Notes: generated by a model from the letters alone, not told the origin. Positions 26,542 through 35,592 are shown, numbered from the stretch's first letter. The stretch is DNA of 43,783 nt from Candidatus Avelusimicrobium aviculae (GCA_944324655.1 CALUXF010000013.1:1-43783), one strand, 5' to 3'. A program made the numbers and translations.

Positions 26542-26943
26542 CTATTTAGCCTCTTCCGTGGCTGCGGCGGCCGTTTCTTGTTGCGCTTCTTCAGCCGTAG
26601 CAGTGGGTTTTTTAAGTTCCTGCAAGCGGGCAGCTTTGCCGGAGAGTTTCTTTAAGTAGTTCAGTTTGGCTCTTCTTACTTTGCCTACTTTGAGTACTTC
26701 AATGCTGTCCACGCGGGGGGAATGAATGGGGAAAATACGTTCCACACCCACGCCAAAGGAGATTTTGCGCACGGTGAAAGTTTCGCTGATGCCGCTGCCT
26801 TTGCGGGCAACGACGACTCCGTCAAAAGCCTGCAGTCTTTCGTTGTCGCCTTCTACTACTTTCACTTTTACTCTCACGGTATCACCCGCTTTAAAGACCG
26901 GAATATTGGTCTTGAGATTGTGTTTAATTTGATTAATGTTCAT
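26542..26943 (-). CDS. rplS: 50S ribosomal protein bL19
   Basis: Large-subunit protein at the subunit interface. The 133 residues show the bL19 pattern: [47 protein letters not shown] and [12 protein letters not shown]. The family is usually about 115 residues; the extra is a C-terminal Ala/Glu/Thr-rich tail after the conserved LRxL-type end. A strong GGAGG ribosome site precedes the ATG. It is the last gene before a strong terminator, 23 bases after trmD. Confidence 0.97.
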   Translation of the reverse strand: MNINQIKHNLKTNIPVFKAGDTVRVKVKVVEGDNERLQAFDGVVVARKGSGISETFTVRKISFGVGVERIFPIHSPRVDSIEVLKVGKVRRAKLNYLKKLSGKAARLQELKKPTATAEEAQQETAAAATEEAK

Positions 26944-26966
26944 AAAACAACTTCCTCCGAATTCGG

Positions 26967-27689
26967 TTATTTCTTAGTTGACGTCTTTTTCTTTTTGACC
27001 GTATCCTGCTTTGGAGAGGCTTTGCAAAGCAAATCCGGTCTTAATTTTTTGGTTAAAGCTAATGCTTGTTCGTGCTTCCACTTTTCAATTTCTTTGTGGT
27101 TGCCGCCCAACAGCACCGCCGGCACCCGCTTTCCGCGCCATACTTCCGGCCGCGTGTATTGCGGGGCTTCCAGCAAATTTTCTTCAAACGACTCTGACGA
27201 CGTTACGCCGTCCTTTTTAAAAGTTCCGGGCCGCAAGCGGGTTACAGCGTCTATCATAGCGCAAGTGGCCAGTTCCCCGCCGGTAAGGATAAAATCCCCC
27301 AGCGATACTTCCAAATCCACCTCGGGGTAAATGCGGGCGTCTATCCCTTCGTAATGCCCGCACACAAAAATCAGGTGGCGTTTCTTGGCTAATTTCTTGG
27401 CCAACTGCTGGCTGAATGTCTGCCCCCGCGGGCTGGTTAATATAACGACAGAGGTCTTCTTTCTTACCTTTTTTATCGCCTGGTGGAGCGGTTCCGCCAT
27501 CATCAGCATTCCCGGCCCTCCTCCGTAAGGCCTGTCGTCTATGGTTTTATGTTTGTCTGTGGTAAAGTCCCGGGGGTTTACAAACCCAAGCTTTAAGATT
27601 CCCGCTTTTCTGGCCCGCCCCACGATGCTTGCGCCCAGGGCTTGGTCTATCATTTCCGGAAACGCGGTAATCACGTCCACTTTCAACAT
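26967..27689 (-). CDS. trmD: tRNA (guanine-N1-)-methyltransferase
   Basis: Methylates G37 of tRNAs with a G36 to stop frameshifting, using SAM bound in a trefoil knot. The 240-residue protein has the signatures [24 protein letters not shown], the knot segments [17 protein letters not shown] and [12 protein letters not shown], and the catalytic Asp in the flexible DAVTRLRPG region. It overlaps khpA by one base (TAATG). The last dozen residues are a Lys/Thr-rich tail not typical of the family. Confidence 0.97.
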   Translation of the reverse strand: MLKVDVITAFPEMIDQALGASIVGRARKAGILKLGFVNPRDFTTDKHKTIDDRPYGGGPGMLMMAEPLHQAIKKVRKKTSVVILTSPRGQTFSQQLAKKLAKKRHLIFVCGHYEGIDARIYPEVDLEVSLGDFILTGGELATCAMIDAVTRLRPGTFKKDGVTSSESFEENLLEAPQYTRPEVWRGKRVPAVLLGGNHKEIEKWKHEQALALTKKLRPDLLCKASPKQDTVKKKKTSTKK

Positions 27690-27919
27690 TAGTCTTCCAG
27701 TTTCAAGGTGACTTTTTTATTTTGTTTCGCGGCGGCAGCGCTAAGCACCGTGCGCACGGCTTTAATAATGCAGCCGTCTTTGCCGATTACTTTGCCTTTG
27801 TCTGCCGCGTCCACCTTGGTGGTCAGGTAGATTTTGTTATCTTCCTCGGTTTCTTCCACCACTACGTTTTCAGGAGTGGAAGAAAGGGATTTAAGAAGAA
27901 GAGTCGCCAATTCTTTCAT
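27689..27919 (-). CDS. khpA: KH-domain RNA-binding protein KhpA
   Basis: A 76-residue protein that is little more than one KH domain: hydrophobic helix LATLLLKSLS, strands VVVEETEEDNKIYL, and the loop VIGKDGCIIKAVRTVLSAAA corresponding to the GxxG RNA-binding turn. KhpA partners KhpB in binding sRNAs and mRNAs. Its place between rpsP and trmD is the standard one. It lies 12 bases after rpsP. Confidence 0.95.
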   Translation of the reverse strand: MKELATLLLKSLSSTPENVVVEETEEDNKIYLTTKVDAADKGKVIGKDGCIIKAVRTVLSAAAAKQNKKVTLKLED

Positions 27920-27931
27920 ACGGTTTCCCCG

Positions 27932-28186
27932 TTATTTGGCGGCCGCGTTGCTTTTTTTAATCAAGTTGGCTACGGTTTTAGACGGAATAGCGCCCACTTT
28001 CATCCAATATTCCACACGGGGCATATTGAGCTTTACTTGGGCGTTAGCGTCCGGGTTGCACGGGTGATATTGACCCAACACTTCTTTGGCTTCGCTGCCT
28101 ACGGCTGATTTCTTTTCGATAGCAACAACTCTATACTGAGGCTGGGATTTTTTACCCACCCGCTGTAATCTGATTACTACTGCCAT
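27932..28186 (-). CDS. rpsP: 30S ribosomal protein bS16
   Basis: Small-subunit assembly protein of 84 residues, a normal length. Conserved parts: VVIRLQRVGKKSQPQYRVVAIE (1-25 region), the LGQYHPCNP segment and VEYWMKVGAIPSKTVANL. A strong AAGGAG ribosome site stands 3 bases before the ATG. First gene of the rpsP-khpA-trmD-rplS order, with rpe ending 39 bases upstream, so it may be read from the fmt side as well as from its own promoter. Confidence 0.96.
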   Translation of the reverse strand: MAVVIRLQRVGKKSQPQYRVVAIEKKSAVGSEAKEVLGQYHPCNPDANAQVKLNMPRVEYWMKVGAIPSKTVANLIKKSNAAAK

Positions 28187-28225
28187 TATGACTTCTCCTT
28201 TGTTTTTACCCCTTTTGGGGTGATG

Positions 28226-28918
28226 TTAAATGTCCGCTGCCGCCTGTCTGATTTGCTTGAGGGCCAATACAGGGTCCGCGGCTTTAAAAATAGCGTTGCC
28301 GGCTACCAAGGCGTCCGCCCCGGCTTGCACGGCTAAGGGCGCGGTTTCTTTGTTTATTCCGCCGTCTACTTCCAGCCAGATTTTCCGGCCGCTTTGGCGG
28401 ATTACCTCCCGCACGCCTTGTATTTGTTTGGGGCTTTGGGGCAGAAACGCCTGCCCGCCAAAACCCGGGTATACCGTCATTACAAGAACTAAATCCAACA
28501 AATCCATATACGGGGCCAATGTTTGCGGGTCTGTATCCGGTTTAATGGATATGCCTGCCCCAATGCCCAGCTTTTTTATTTGCATCAGCGCGGTGCGTAT
28601 ATCGTCGCCCGCTTCTATGTGAACCGTTAATAAAGAGGCTCCCGCTTTGGCAAACGCCTCTATAAAACGGGCCGGATACTGCACCATTAAATGCACGTCC
28701 AGCGGCAAAACGGTTCTGCCGTTTAAACTGCTCACTAAAGCCGGGCCAAAACTTAAATTGGGTACAAAATGCCCGTCCATAATGTCTACATGCAGCCAAT
28801 TTGCCCCGGCTTCTTCCACTTTGCGCACGTCTTGCTCCAAACGGAACAAATCCGCCGAAAGTATGGAAGGCGCAATAGATATTTTACCATTTGCGCAAGG
28901 CATTTTGGAAGAGGGCAT
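28226..28918 (-). CDS. rpe: Ribulose-phosphate 3-epimerase
   Basis: Interconverts ribulose-5-phosphate and xylulose-5-phosphate in the pentose phosphate pathway. The 230-residue TIM barrel shows IAPSILSADLF, HVDIMDGHFVPNLSFG, DVHLMV, VHIEAGDD, MTVYPGFGGQAF and WLEVDGGIN. The catalytic Asp pair is in VDIMDG and EVDGG. The ATG at 28918 directly abuts the stop of the PASTA gene (TAAATG), giving about ten residues more than usual at the N-terminus; an internal ATG five codons later is possible. Confidence 0.95.
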   Translation of the reverse strand: MPSSKMPCANGKISIAPSILSADLFRLEQDVRKVEEAGANWLHVDIMDGHFVPNLSFGPALVSSLNGRTVLPLDVHLMVQYPARFIEAFAKAGASLLTVHIEAGDDIRTALMQIKKLGIGAGISIKPDTDPQTLAPYMDLLDLVLVMTVYPGFGGQAFLPQSPKQIQGVREVIRQSGRKIWLEVDGGINKETAPLAVQAGADALVAGNAIFKAADPVLALKQIRQAAADI

Positions 28919-29920
28919 TTATTGTATTTCTCTTTCTCTTACTAAAATTCCGTCCACGTTAATGCGCACCGTGGCTTTGCCGGAATAAGGCAATTCCAAG
29001 TCTATTTTGCTGCCGGGCTGCTGCATCTCGTTCATCATTTCACGTTCGCCCAAGTCGTCAATCAGCAATACGCGCACATGGCTGGCGTTTTTGCCTTGGG
29101 GCATTTCATAGTGCAGGTGGTAGACTTTTTCATCATCTTGCACCTGGCGGCGGCTGACTGTAATTTCCAGCGAAGATCCGGGAGACATTTGGCTGTCCCC
29201 TTCCGGCGTTTGGCTGGCAATGGTGCCGTTGGGGAAGAGGGAGTCTTCGTCCTCTTTGATAATTAAATCAATATTTTGCGCGCTGGCCCACAGGGTGGCC
29301 TCGGCCAGTTTTTTGTTCTTAAAGTTAGGCACTAAAATGACGCTGGCGGGCGGTTCCCCGTTGGAGATGACCAAATCTATCTGTTCGCCTTTTTCCACCA
29401 TGCTGTCCGCCTTTAAAGATTGGGAAATAATAAGCCCTTTGTCGTGCGTGAGCGAATAGGCGTTTTCCACCTTGTTTACCACCAGACCCGCTTGGCGCAC
29501 GGCCAGTTGGGCGGCGCGCAAATTGCTGCCCACCACGTTGGGAACGAAAGCCATTTCGTCCCCCTGGCTTACCCATACGCGTATCACGCGGCCTTCGCGC
29601 ACGGTGGTGCCGGCTTGCGGCAATTGGCGCAGCACGGAACCGGAAGGTACGTCCTGCGCAAACTCCACCCCGGCTTGTTTAAGGGCCAAATTGCTGGCCG
29701 CCAGCGTGTTTAAAGCGGAGGAGACGGTTTTTTTGGTAATGTCCGGCACGGATACTTCTTTACGCGTATGCACCAATGCGCCGAACACCCAGTCTATAGA
29801 TATAAAAATAAGTACCAGGAAAAATAATACGATAACGCCGGTTACAATCCAAAATTTGCGGTTTAAGCGGCGGGGAGATTTAAAAAAGTCTTCAAAAGAT
29901 TGTTCTTTAGAGGTTGCCAT
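28919..29920 (-). CDS. Membrane-anchored protein with three PASTA domains
   Basis: A 333-residue protein with a short cytoplasmic start, one membrane segment (about 23-46) and three PASTA repeats outside: about 56-118 (VSVPDITKKT), 122-190 (FVPNVVGSNLRAAQLAV) and 196-262 (ILVPNFKNKKLAEATLW). A further C-terminal beta domain follows (about 268-333). PASTA domains bind muropeptides or lipid II in kinases and penicillin-binding proteins. Here no kinase or transpeptidase domain is present, so it is a stand-alone sensor, scaffold or adaptor. It abuts fmt and rpe without gaps, in the place where other genomes put fmt-linked genes such as PASTA kinases. Confidence 0.88.
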   Translation of the reverse strand: MATSKEQSFEDFFKSPRRLNRKFWIVTGVIVLFFLVLIFISIDWVFGALVHTRKEVSVPDITKKTVSSALNTLAASNLALKQAGVEFAQDVPSGSVLRQLPQAGTTVREGRVIRVWVSQGDEMAFVPNVVGSNLRAAQLAVRQAGLVVNKVENAYSLTHDKGLIISQSLKADSMVEKGEQIDLVISNGEPPASVILVPNFKNKKLAEATLWASAQNIDLIIKEDEDSLFPNGTIASQTPEGDSQMSPGSSLEITVSRRQVQDDEKVYHLHYEMPQGKNASHVRVLLIDDLGEREMMNEMQQPGSKIDLELPYSGKATVRINVDGILVREREIQ

Positions 29921-30868
29921 TTAATTAAACACCTTGTCTGCCGCCTTTAGCGCATGCCCCATGGCGTAATCATACGCGGGCATGGCTTTCTTGCCGGCGG
30001 GCAGTACTGTGGTCAGCCATACACTGCCTTCTTTACATTGTACTAAAATACCCTTTTGCTTTTCAACGCAAAGCACGGTGCCGGGGGCGGCTTTTTCTGC
30101 GGTGTTTGGCAGCGCCGTTTGTATGATTTGCAAAGGCTCCTGTTTGCCTTTTAGCGTGATGAGCACTTTGGGCTTTGGGCCGCAGGCCAGCCCGCGCGCT
30201 TTATTGTGAAAATCTACCGCGTTTAACTGCGTAAAAGAAAGAAGCGCTTCTTCTTTGCTAATCATGGGGGCGGTGGTGGGGGTGCCTGTTTGGGGGGTGC
30301 GGATTAATTTCCCTGCCTGCACGCCTTGCAAAGTTTCTTTTAAGGCCTCCACTCCCAGCGGGATCAGCTTTTCAAATAAGGTTTGGGCGTTATCCTGCGG
30401 GTCAATGGGGCAGGATTTTTGCAGGTAAATCGGGCCGTCGTCCATTCCTTCCTGTATCCAAAAAGTGCTTACGCCCGTTTGGGTATAGCCTTGGATTAAC
30501 GCCTGCTGTACGGGGGCCGCCCCGCGCAGATGCGGCAAAAGAGAAAAGTGTACGTTAATTAAGCCGTACTTGGGCAAGGCTAAAAAATTAGGGCGGAAAA
30601 TTTTCCCGTATGCTACCACTACGCCTAAATCAAAGGGGATTTTAGCTAAATCTTCATAATGGTTTTTTAAAATTTCGGGGGAAAGCACGGGCAGGCCCAG
30701 TTCTAAGGCGCGCTTTTTAACCGGGCAGGGGGTAATGACCATGCCGCGCCCGCGGGGTTTATCCGCCTGGGTGACTGCCAGCTGTACGTCCGTCATCTGG
30801 TGCAATAATTCCAAATATGGCACGGCAATGTCCGGCGTGCCGAAAAAAACGGTTTTTAATTTTTCCAT
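29921..30868 (-). CDS. fmt: Methionyl-tRNA formyltransferase
   Basis: Formylates initiator Met-tRNA using 10-formyl-tetrahydrofolate. The 315-residue protein has the N-terminal hydrolase fold with VFFGTPDIAVPYL, TQADKPRGRG (tRNA-acceptor loop region), NVHFSLLPHLRGAAPV carrying the catalytic Asn and His, and the catalytic Asp in EGMDDGP. The C-terminal OB-like domain follows from about 205. It is the first gene of the fmt-PASTA-rpe series; the deformylase gene often found before it is not here. Confidence 0.96.
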   Translation of the reverse strand: MEKLKTVFFGTPDIAVPYLELLHQMTDVQLAVTQADKPRGRGMVITPCPVKKRALELGLPVLSPEILKNHYEDLAKIPFDLGVVVAYGKIFRPNFLALPKYGLINVHFSLLPHLRGAAPVQQALIQGYTQTGVSTFWIQEGMDDGPIYLQKSCPIDPQDNAQTLFEKLIPLGVEALKETLQGVQAGKLIRTPQTGTPTTAPMISKEEALLSFTQLNAVDFHNKARGLACGPKPKVLITLKGKQEPLQIIQTALPNTAEKAAPGTVLCVEKQKGILVQCKEGSVWLTTVLPAGKKAMPAYDYAMGHALKAADKVFN

Positions 30869-30931
30869 AACCTATTTATTTTATCAAATTGGAAAGACGG
30901 ATACGTAACGCGCCATGAACCGGGGAAAGGG

Positions 30932-32395
30932 CTATTTTTGGTAGGGTTCAGTCCATAAGTTTAATTTGCGGGCCAGTTTCAAATAAATCAGCCGTAAACG
31001 GTGTTTAGCCCCCAAAGGCCGGCGGGCGGTTTGGTATTTGGCAAAAAAATGCACTAAAAACGGGATGGACGCGAAGAAAGTTAACATATCGGCTGCCGGC
31101 TGGGTGGCTTCCACCCCGCGCAGGCCAAAGTAACGGGGAAGGATAAAAATCAACGGCAGGAACATAATTCCTTGGCGGCAGCTGGCTAAAAACGCCGCGC
31201 TTTTGGCCTGCCCCAGCATTTGCAGCAGCTGGTTTACATAGGTGGAGTATGCCAAAAAAGGCAAAGCGGCGCAGAAAAAGTACAAAGTTTGTACGCCGAT
31301 GATCACCACGTCTTCGTTTCCGGTGCGAAACGCCGCTATGACCGGGCGCGCCCATACGGCTAGGGCAATGGCGGCAACGGTGCATATAATGGTTCCGGCG
31401 CGTGTGGTTACCCAAAAAGCCTGGCGTACGCGGTCGTAGAGTTTCGCCCCGTGGTTGTAACCTGCCACCGGCTGCATGGCCTGCCCGATACCCAATACAA
31501 TGCCGCGCATGGCCAAATAAATTTTGGTGGCAATGCTTACGGCCGCCACCGCCGCGTCCCCAAACGGGGCGGCCTTAATGTTTAACAGTGCCATAGCCAG
31601 CGAGGCAAACCCCTGCCTTAACGTGGTGGGGGAGCCCAGGCGGATTAAATTCCAATAATCCTTCCAATTGCGGCTGACCAGCTTGTAAGACAGCGTGGTT
31701 ACGCTCTTTTTGCGAAGGAAAAAAGAAAGCAAAATGCACAGGCTGATGCTTTGGCAGATAAGCACCGCGATGGCGGCCCCGGCAATGCCCATATCCAATG
31801 TATAAATAAAAATGGGGGCTATGGCGATGTTTAATAAAGCGCCGGTGCTTAGCCCTATCATGGAAAATACGGCTTTTCCTTCCGCTCTCAAAGTGGTATT
31901 GAGCACAAATGCCGAGCACATAACGGGTGCGGCAATTAAAATATAGTGCCCGTAGGCGCAAGCGTAGGGAAGAATGGTTTCCGTGCTTCCCAACCAGCGC
32001 ATTAAATAATTTACGTTTATTTCCCCAAAAAACAAAATGCACAATCCGATAAACGCCCCAAAGAAGAAAGCCGAAGATACGTATTTGGACGCTGTTTTGG
32101 GGTCTCTTCTGCCCAGGCAGCGGCTGACCAGGCTGGAAGCCCCCATGCCCACCCCCATGCCCAGCGCCTGAATTAAAGACATTAAAGAAAACACCACCCC
32201 TACTGCCCCGGCCGCGCTTTCCCCCAAGTGGGCTACGTAGAAAGTATCCGTAATATTGTAAATGGCGGAAACCAGCATGCTGATAACGGTGGGAACCGAA
32301 AGCCGCGCCACCAGTTTGCCTATGGGGGTTTGGGTCATGATTAAAAATTGTTTTTCTTCCCGGGACAGTGCGGGCTGTGAGAGGGTTTGGCTCAT
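30932..32395 (-). CDS. MATE family multidrug/cation antiporter
   Basis: A 487-residue inner-membrane exporter of the MATE superfamily, with twelve hydrophobic segments in two similar halves. The first half opens LSVPTVISMLVSAIYNITDTFYVAHLG, the usual MATE helix 1; the second half carries GSPTTLRQGFASLAMALLN. The pattern resembles the NorM/DinF-like group that expels cationic drugs with sodium or protons. The ATG at 32395 is chosen; the upstream extension in frame lacks sense. No ribosome site is seen, and a TATGAT about 7-12 bases upstream could be the -10 box of a leaderless message. It is the last chromosomal-type gene before the A+T-rich region. Confidence 0.9.
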   Translation of the reverse strand: MSQTLSQPALSREEKQFLIMTQTPIGKLVARLSVPTVISMLVSAIYNITDTFYVAHLGESAAGAVGVVFSLMSLIQALGMGVGMGASSLVSRCLGRRDPKTASKYVSSAFFFGAFIGLCILFFGEINVNYLMRWLGSTETILPYACAYGHYILIAAPVMCSAFVLNTTLRAEGKAVFSMIGLSTGALLNIAIAPIFIYTLDMGIAGAAIAVLICQSISLCILLSFFLRKKSVTTLSYKLVSRNWKDYWNLIRLGSPTTLRQGFASLAMALLNIKAAPFGDAAVAAVSIATKIYLAMRGIVLGIGQAMQPVAGYNHGAKLYDRVRQAFWVTTRAGTIICTVAAIALAVWARPVIAAFRTGNEDVVIIGVQTLYFFCAALPFLAYSTYVNQLLQMLGQAKSAAFLASCRQGIMFLPLIFILPRYFGLRGVEATQPAADMLTFFASIPFLVHFFAKYQTARRPLGAKHRLRLIYLKLARKLNLWTEPYQK

Positions 32396-32497
32396 AAATA
32401 TATCATAGCAAAAGCGTTGGCGGGTTAGGGTGCGCAGAATAGATGAAAAAGATGCTTTCCCGGCGTTGATGGGCGCGGCTTGGGAAGGCAAAAAATA

Positions 32498-32521
32498 ACC
32501 CGTTTCTTTTTAGAAACGGGT
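32498..32521 (-). terminator. Minus-strand terminator at the island edge
   Basis: A 10-bp perfect stem (ACCCGTTTCT / AGAAACGGGT) with a 4-base loop. On the minus strand it continues TTATTTTTTG. It therefore ends transcripts coming from the right, where no intact minus-strand gene exists until 36 kb. It may be the terminator of a gene or RNA lost from this spot. Confidence 0.7.
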
Positions 32522-33053
32522 ATATGACGAAAACGGAGAGTGTAGTTTTTGCAGCAATATGCTGTTAGTTTTTAGTGGCAAATTTCCTGATAAGCAGGGA
32601 AAATACAGGGAAAATGTTAATTTTTAGGGGTCGTAGTACGGATTTTTGAGGTGCTTTGCCTATACAGCTTTTGTAAATTCCCTACAAATCATAACAGGGA
32701 ATTAATAGAAAATTTAGCCAAAAATTCTTAATTCTACCTTTGTTTTCAGAGATTTATAATTAGGGCATTTTTGATTTAACGACCTAAAGAAATTTTTATT
32801 ATGTTGCATGTATTTGTAAAGGCGAAATTTGTGGAAGATTCTCCAAAAGCATTGTTTAAAAAAGATGGCTGACGGTAGTTTTCGCACCCCAAACCCTTTT
32901 TAATTCTTTATTAAACTATAGTATTGTCTTTATGACCGGGTTTACTGCCCCAGCCATATTTCTCTTATAGTCAGACGGTTCTGTCTTTATAAAACGAAAT
33001 TCTTTATTGAGAAAGTAATGCGTGAAGTTCAAAATCACTATTATATAACGTGT
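32522..33053. other. A+T-rich stretch with no gene
   Basis: About 530 bases without a credible reading frame or RNA. Composition changes here from the GC-rich chromosome to A+T-rich DNA. Apart from the cagggaa repeats listed separately I see only short imperfect hairpins. Confidence 0.6.
32595..32703. repeat. Clustered cagggaa repeats with an inverted copy
   Basis: CAGGGAAAAT occurs twice 11 bases apart (32595-32604 and 32606-32615). A third copy, AGGGAATT at 32696-32703, pairs with AATTCCCT at 32676-32683 as a perfect 8-bp inverted repeat. Such iterated short repeats resemble recombinase arm sites or protein-binding sites, but no function is known to me. Confidence 0.5.
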
Positions 33054-33458
33054 TTACTTTATATCAAAATGAATAAGATTTTCAAGGCTAATTATTATGG
33101 CATTATCTTTCAATGTAAACGTGTGTCTATATAAATATAATTTTTTGACTTGTGCTGTCTTAGTCTGATACCCCCACCGCTCTTTCTTGTATCGTTGACA
33201 AAGTATTTTATAGTTACAGTAGGGTGGTTCGCGCTCTCCATCATTAATTGGGTTAATTTTTCATTGATTAAATTCTTTTCATCTTCCTCAAGTTCTATTT
33301 TAGGGGAAGTGACTCGGGCAGTTTCTTTGATACCGTCCTCAAAACCACTCAAGGCGGCAAAAGGAGAGAATTGGGCCACCCAAAAGAGACATCTTGGAGT
33401 GCCGTACTGATACTGGACGAGACTGATTTATAAGCTCTTTATATGGGGTATCTGTCAT
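33054..33458 (-). pseudogene. YolD-like protein gene, two frameshifts
   Basis: Remains of a YolD-like gene of the kind found next to umuC-type polymerases in Firmicutes mobile elements. It starts with an ATG at 33458 after AGGAGG and reads MTDTPYKELINQ; the frame slips near 33385, continues AQFSPFAALSGFEDGIKETAR and HPTVTIKYF, slips again in a run of C near 33172 and ends with VKKLYLYRHTFTLKDN up to the stop at 33054-33056. Each piece matches the family in order, so the gene was full-length before decay. The middle piece alone could be mistaken for an 89-residue gene. Confidence 0.8.
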
Positions 33459-33526
33459 GCTTTATGCCCTCCTATTTGCTTATTACGCTCTATGGTTTTT
33501 GCCCCAGCATGTCCGTATGCACGACA
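33455..33526 (-). pseudogene. C-terminal remnant of a UmuC-type DNA polymerase gene
   Basis: The 23 codons before the yolD start read ...GHAGAKTIERNKQIGGHKA and stop, the usual end of Firmicutes UmuC/Y-family polymerases. The stop overlaps the yolD ATG as ATGA, the normal operon junction. Everything upstream of the remnant is lost. With the broken yolD it marks a decayed mobile-element cargo. Confidence 0.75.
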
Positions 33527-33620
33527 GTAAAGACCTTATTCTATCCGATATTTCTTATACAAAAAGTGCTGAAATTGTTAAATTTTAAGGATTTTTTCTA
33601 TGTTTAGGACATAATAATAG

Positions 33621-33650
33621 TGCATAGTTTGGCTTTTATCAAACTATGCA
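33621..33650. repeat. Perfect 11-bp inverted repeat
   Basis: TGCATAGTTTG (33621-33631) and CAAACTATGCA (33640-33650) flank an 8-base loop. No T tract follows on either strand, so an operator or a recombination site is more likely than a terminator. It stands about 35 bases before two tiny ORFs with a strong ribosome site. Confidence 0.6.
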
Positions 33651-33685
33651 TTAAGTGATATCCAGACGATATACTATATAAACGG

Positions 33686-33768
33686 ATGAAAATGAGCAAA
33701 AAGGGGGTGAAAAAATGAGTGACAAGGCTACCTGTGCCGGCTGCAACCATAGGGTACGCATCTTGTGA
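33686..33768 (+). CDS. Two tiny overlapping ORFs, possibly a gene remnant
   Basis: An 11-codon frame (33686-33718, MKMSKKGVKK) overlaps as ATGA a 17-residue frame (33715-33768, MSDKATCAGCNHRVRIL). The second has a good GGGGGTG site 6 bases before its ATG and a CxxC pair. It is richer in GC than its surroundings. It may be the start of a larger gene cut off by deletion, or a leader peptide; translation cannot be judged from sequence. Confidence 0.25.
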
Positions 33769-33804
33769 CGTGTTGCGTGTTTTATTTCCTCAGTAAAAAT
33801 GTAC

Positions 33805-33810
33805 TATAAT
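33805..33810 (+). promoter_or_regulatory. -10 box of the DUF488 operon, possibly leaderless
   Basis: A perfect TATAAT ends 6 bases before the ATG of the first DUF488 gene, so transcription would start at or next to that codon. No ribosome site is seen. The -35 region is poor. Confidence 0.4.
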
Positions 33811-33816
33811 ACCCAT

Positions 33817-34431
33817 ATGGATAAAGTCATTCACACAATTGGCTACTCCGCATTTCCCGATATAAACGAGTTTTTACGTCAATTACAGGAACATAACATA
33901 GACGTCTTGATAGATGTTCGTTCCAACCCTATTTCGTCCGAATATTGGAAACAGTATTCTATTGACTCTTTGGAACCATTTTTAGCCCGCAATCACATCA
34001 GATATAGAAATTACGCCCGTGAGTTCGGCGCAAGACAGGAAAATACTGCCTATTACCCCAATGGTTATTTGGATTTTGATAAATTTATTCAAAGCGACGC
34101 ATTTCAATCCGGAATCAGTAAAATCCAACAAGGAATTGATATGGGCTACAAATTCTCGTTAATGTGTGCTGAAAAAGACCCAATATCGTGCCATAGAACT
34201 ATCATGGTTGCCAAGGGATTTAAGCAGAATGGATTTGCAATAAAACATATCATGGCTAACGGGGAAATTCAAACACAAGAGGATATAGAAAAAAGGCTGG
34301 TGGACATGTATTTTCCGGAACGGAACCAATTAAATCTGTTTGAAAACAAAACGGACGAAGAATATATAGAAGAGGCATACAAAAAGCAGAATCAAAAAAT
34401 AGGTTATAAAAAAGAGGAAGAACAGGAGTGA
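33817..34431 (+). CDS. DUF488 family protein, first copy
   Basis: A 204-residue cytoplasmic protein of the DUF488 family. Conserved pieces: HTIGYSAFPDINEFL at the start, VLIDVRSNPIS, a Tyr-rich middle (RYRNYAREFG), and the Cys/His segment LMCAEKDPISCHR, followed by a charged C-terminal tail (about 170-204) absent from the second copy. The family has no agreed function; the conserved DVR, Cys and CHR residues look like a ligand or catalytic site. The ATG at 33817 is favoured because DKVIHTIGYS is the family start; an in-frame ATG at 33799 is possible. The next gene starts within its stop codon (GTGA), so the set is translated together. Confidence 0.8.
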   Translation: MDKVIHTIGYSAFPDINEFLRQLQEHNIDVLIDVRSNPISSEYWKQYSIDSLEPFLARNHIRYRNYAREFGARQENTAYYPNGYLDFDKFIQSDAFQSGISKIQQGIDMGYKFSLMCAEKDPISCHRTIMVAKGFKQNGFAIKHIMANGEIQTQEDIEKRLVDMYFPERNQLNLFENKTDEEYIEEAYKKQNQKIGYKKEEEQE

Positions 34432-34868
34432 ATATTTTTACCATCGGCTTTGCCCAAAAAAATGCAGAAGAATTTTTTGCTTTACTTATGCACAGTAAAG
34501 TGAATTGCCTGATAGATGTTCGATTAAACAATATATCTCAGCTTGCAGGCTTTACAAAGTCAAAGGATTTACAATATTTTTTAAAAACTATTGCTAATAT
34601 TGACTACAAACACAGTATCATATACGCCCCGACCAAAGACATATTAGACAATTATAAAAAAGGGAGACTTTCTTGGGAAGGTTATACCGCTTTATACAAT
34701 GAATTGATTTCGAAGCGAAGAGTTGAAAACGATTTTTTGTCTGATTCTAACGGCTATCATAATATATGTTTGTTATGTTCGGAGCCGACTCCTGAAAATT
34801 GTCATAGGCGTTTATTGGCTGAATATTTACAAGAACACATCGACGGAATCAATATTATACATTTGTGA
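34428..34868 (+). CDS. DUF488 family protein, second copy
   Basis: A 146-residue DUF488 protein, shorter and clearly diverged from the first copy. It shows FTIGFAQKNAEEFF, CLIDVRLNNIS and the CSEPTPENCHRRLLAEYL motif that corresponds to the CHR segment of copy one. The GTG start at 34428 has an AGGAG site and overlaps the previous stop by 4 bases. Its end leaves 8 bases to the ATG of the third gene. Two unequal DUF488 proteins in one operon could form a heterodimer; that is inference. Confidence 0.82.
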   Translation: MNIFTIGFAQKNAEEFFALLMHSKVNCLIDVRLNNISQLAGFTKSKDLQYFLKTIANIDYKHSIIYAPTKDILDNYKKGRLSWEGYTALYNELISKRRVENDFLSDSNGYHNICLLCSEPTPENCHRRLLAEYLQEHIDGINIIHL

Positions 34869-34876
34869 GGCATTGT

Positions 34877-35533
34877 ATGGAAAAAGAGTTAATGCTTTTA
34901 ACTAAATCCGCCATGTTTCATAATTATTGTGTTGTCGGAATAGATTTGGCAGATGGCAAATTATATCGGCTTTCGTCTAATGATGAAAAAATAAATTATG
35001 CTATGACGGAACCTCTTTTGCGTTATGCAAATGGAGAGATTGCTAATCCCTTGGATGTTGTAAAGGTAAATTTTATTAAGAAAGCGGAAAGACATATCCA
35101 TCAAGAAGATTGGCTAATCAATGAAGATATAAAACTTGAAAAAATTAGGAAAGGGCGGATTACAGATATTCAAGCCTATGTTGAGCTCGATAAACCTTTC
35201 ATATTTGGAAATACGAGAGAATTCCTGCTGTTGGATGAAGTCCAACGATTTGGAAGTTCAATACAAATTGCGATAGTTCAAAATGTACGTATTAAGCTTA
35301 TCCAGTCTTCATTTGATGGTACGATTAAATCAAAAATGGATTTTACTTATAACGACAAGATCTATACTAACTTTAGTGTAACAGATATTGATTATTTTCC
35401 TTATAAAATACCACAAGGATGTCAGATTGATGCTGCTGTTGTAATATTCTCACTTCCTGAAAAACCAGTAGGCGAAAATTTTTATTACAAATTCGTTGCA
35501 AAAATATATCCCGTAATCTTAAAAAAGAAATAA
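34877..35533 (+). CDS. Protein of unknown function, probably dual-OB domain type
   Basis: A 218-residue protein whose strand-rich pattern (NYCVVGIDLADGKLYRLSS, then a DVVKVNFIKK strand, and a second half with IQIAIVQNVRIKLIQ and DYFPYKIPQG) recalls the dual-OB proteins that accompany DUF488 genes. The assignment is from memory of such neighbourhoods, without a search. It starts with ATG at 34877 after GAGG. OB folds usually bind nucleic acid or nucleotides, so the three-gene set may act on a nucleic acid. No terminator is obvious in the 59 bases before the convergent integrase remnant. Confidence 0.6.
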   Translation: MEKELMLLTKSAMFHNYCVVGIDLADGKLYRLSSNDEKINYAMTEPLLRYANGEIANPLDVVKVNFIKKAERHIHQEDWLINEDIKLEKIRKGRITDIQAYVELDKPFIFGNTREFLLLDEVQRFGSSIQIAIVQNVRIKLIQSSFDGTIKSKMDFTYNDKIYTNFSVTDIDYFPYKIPQGCQIDAAVVIFSLPEKPVGENFYYKFVAKIYPVILKKK

Positions 35534-35592
35534 ACTGTAAGGGCTTTCTCTTTTCTATAAAGTATTTTATTTCCCCATTAAATCTCCAAAAT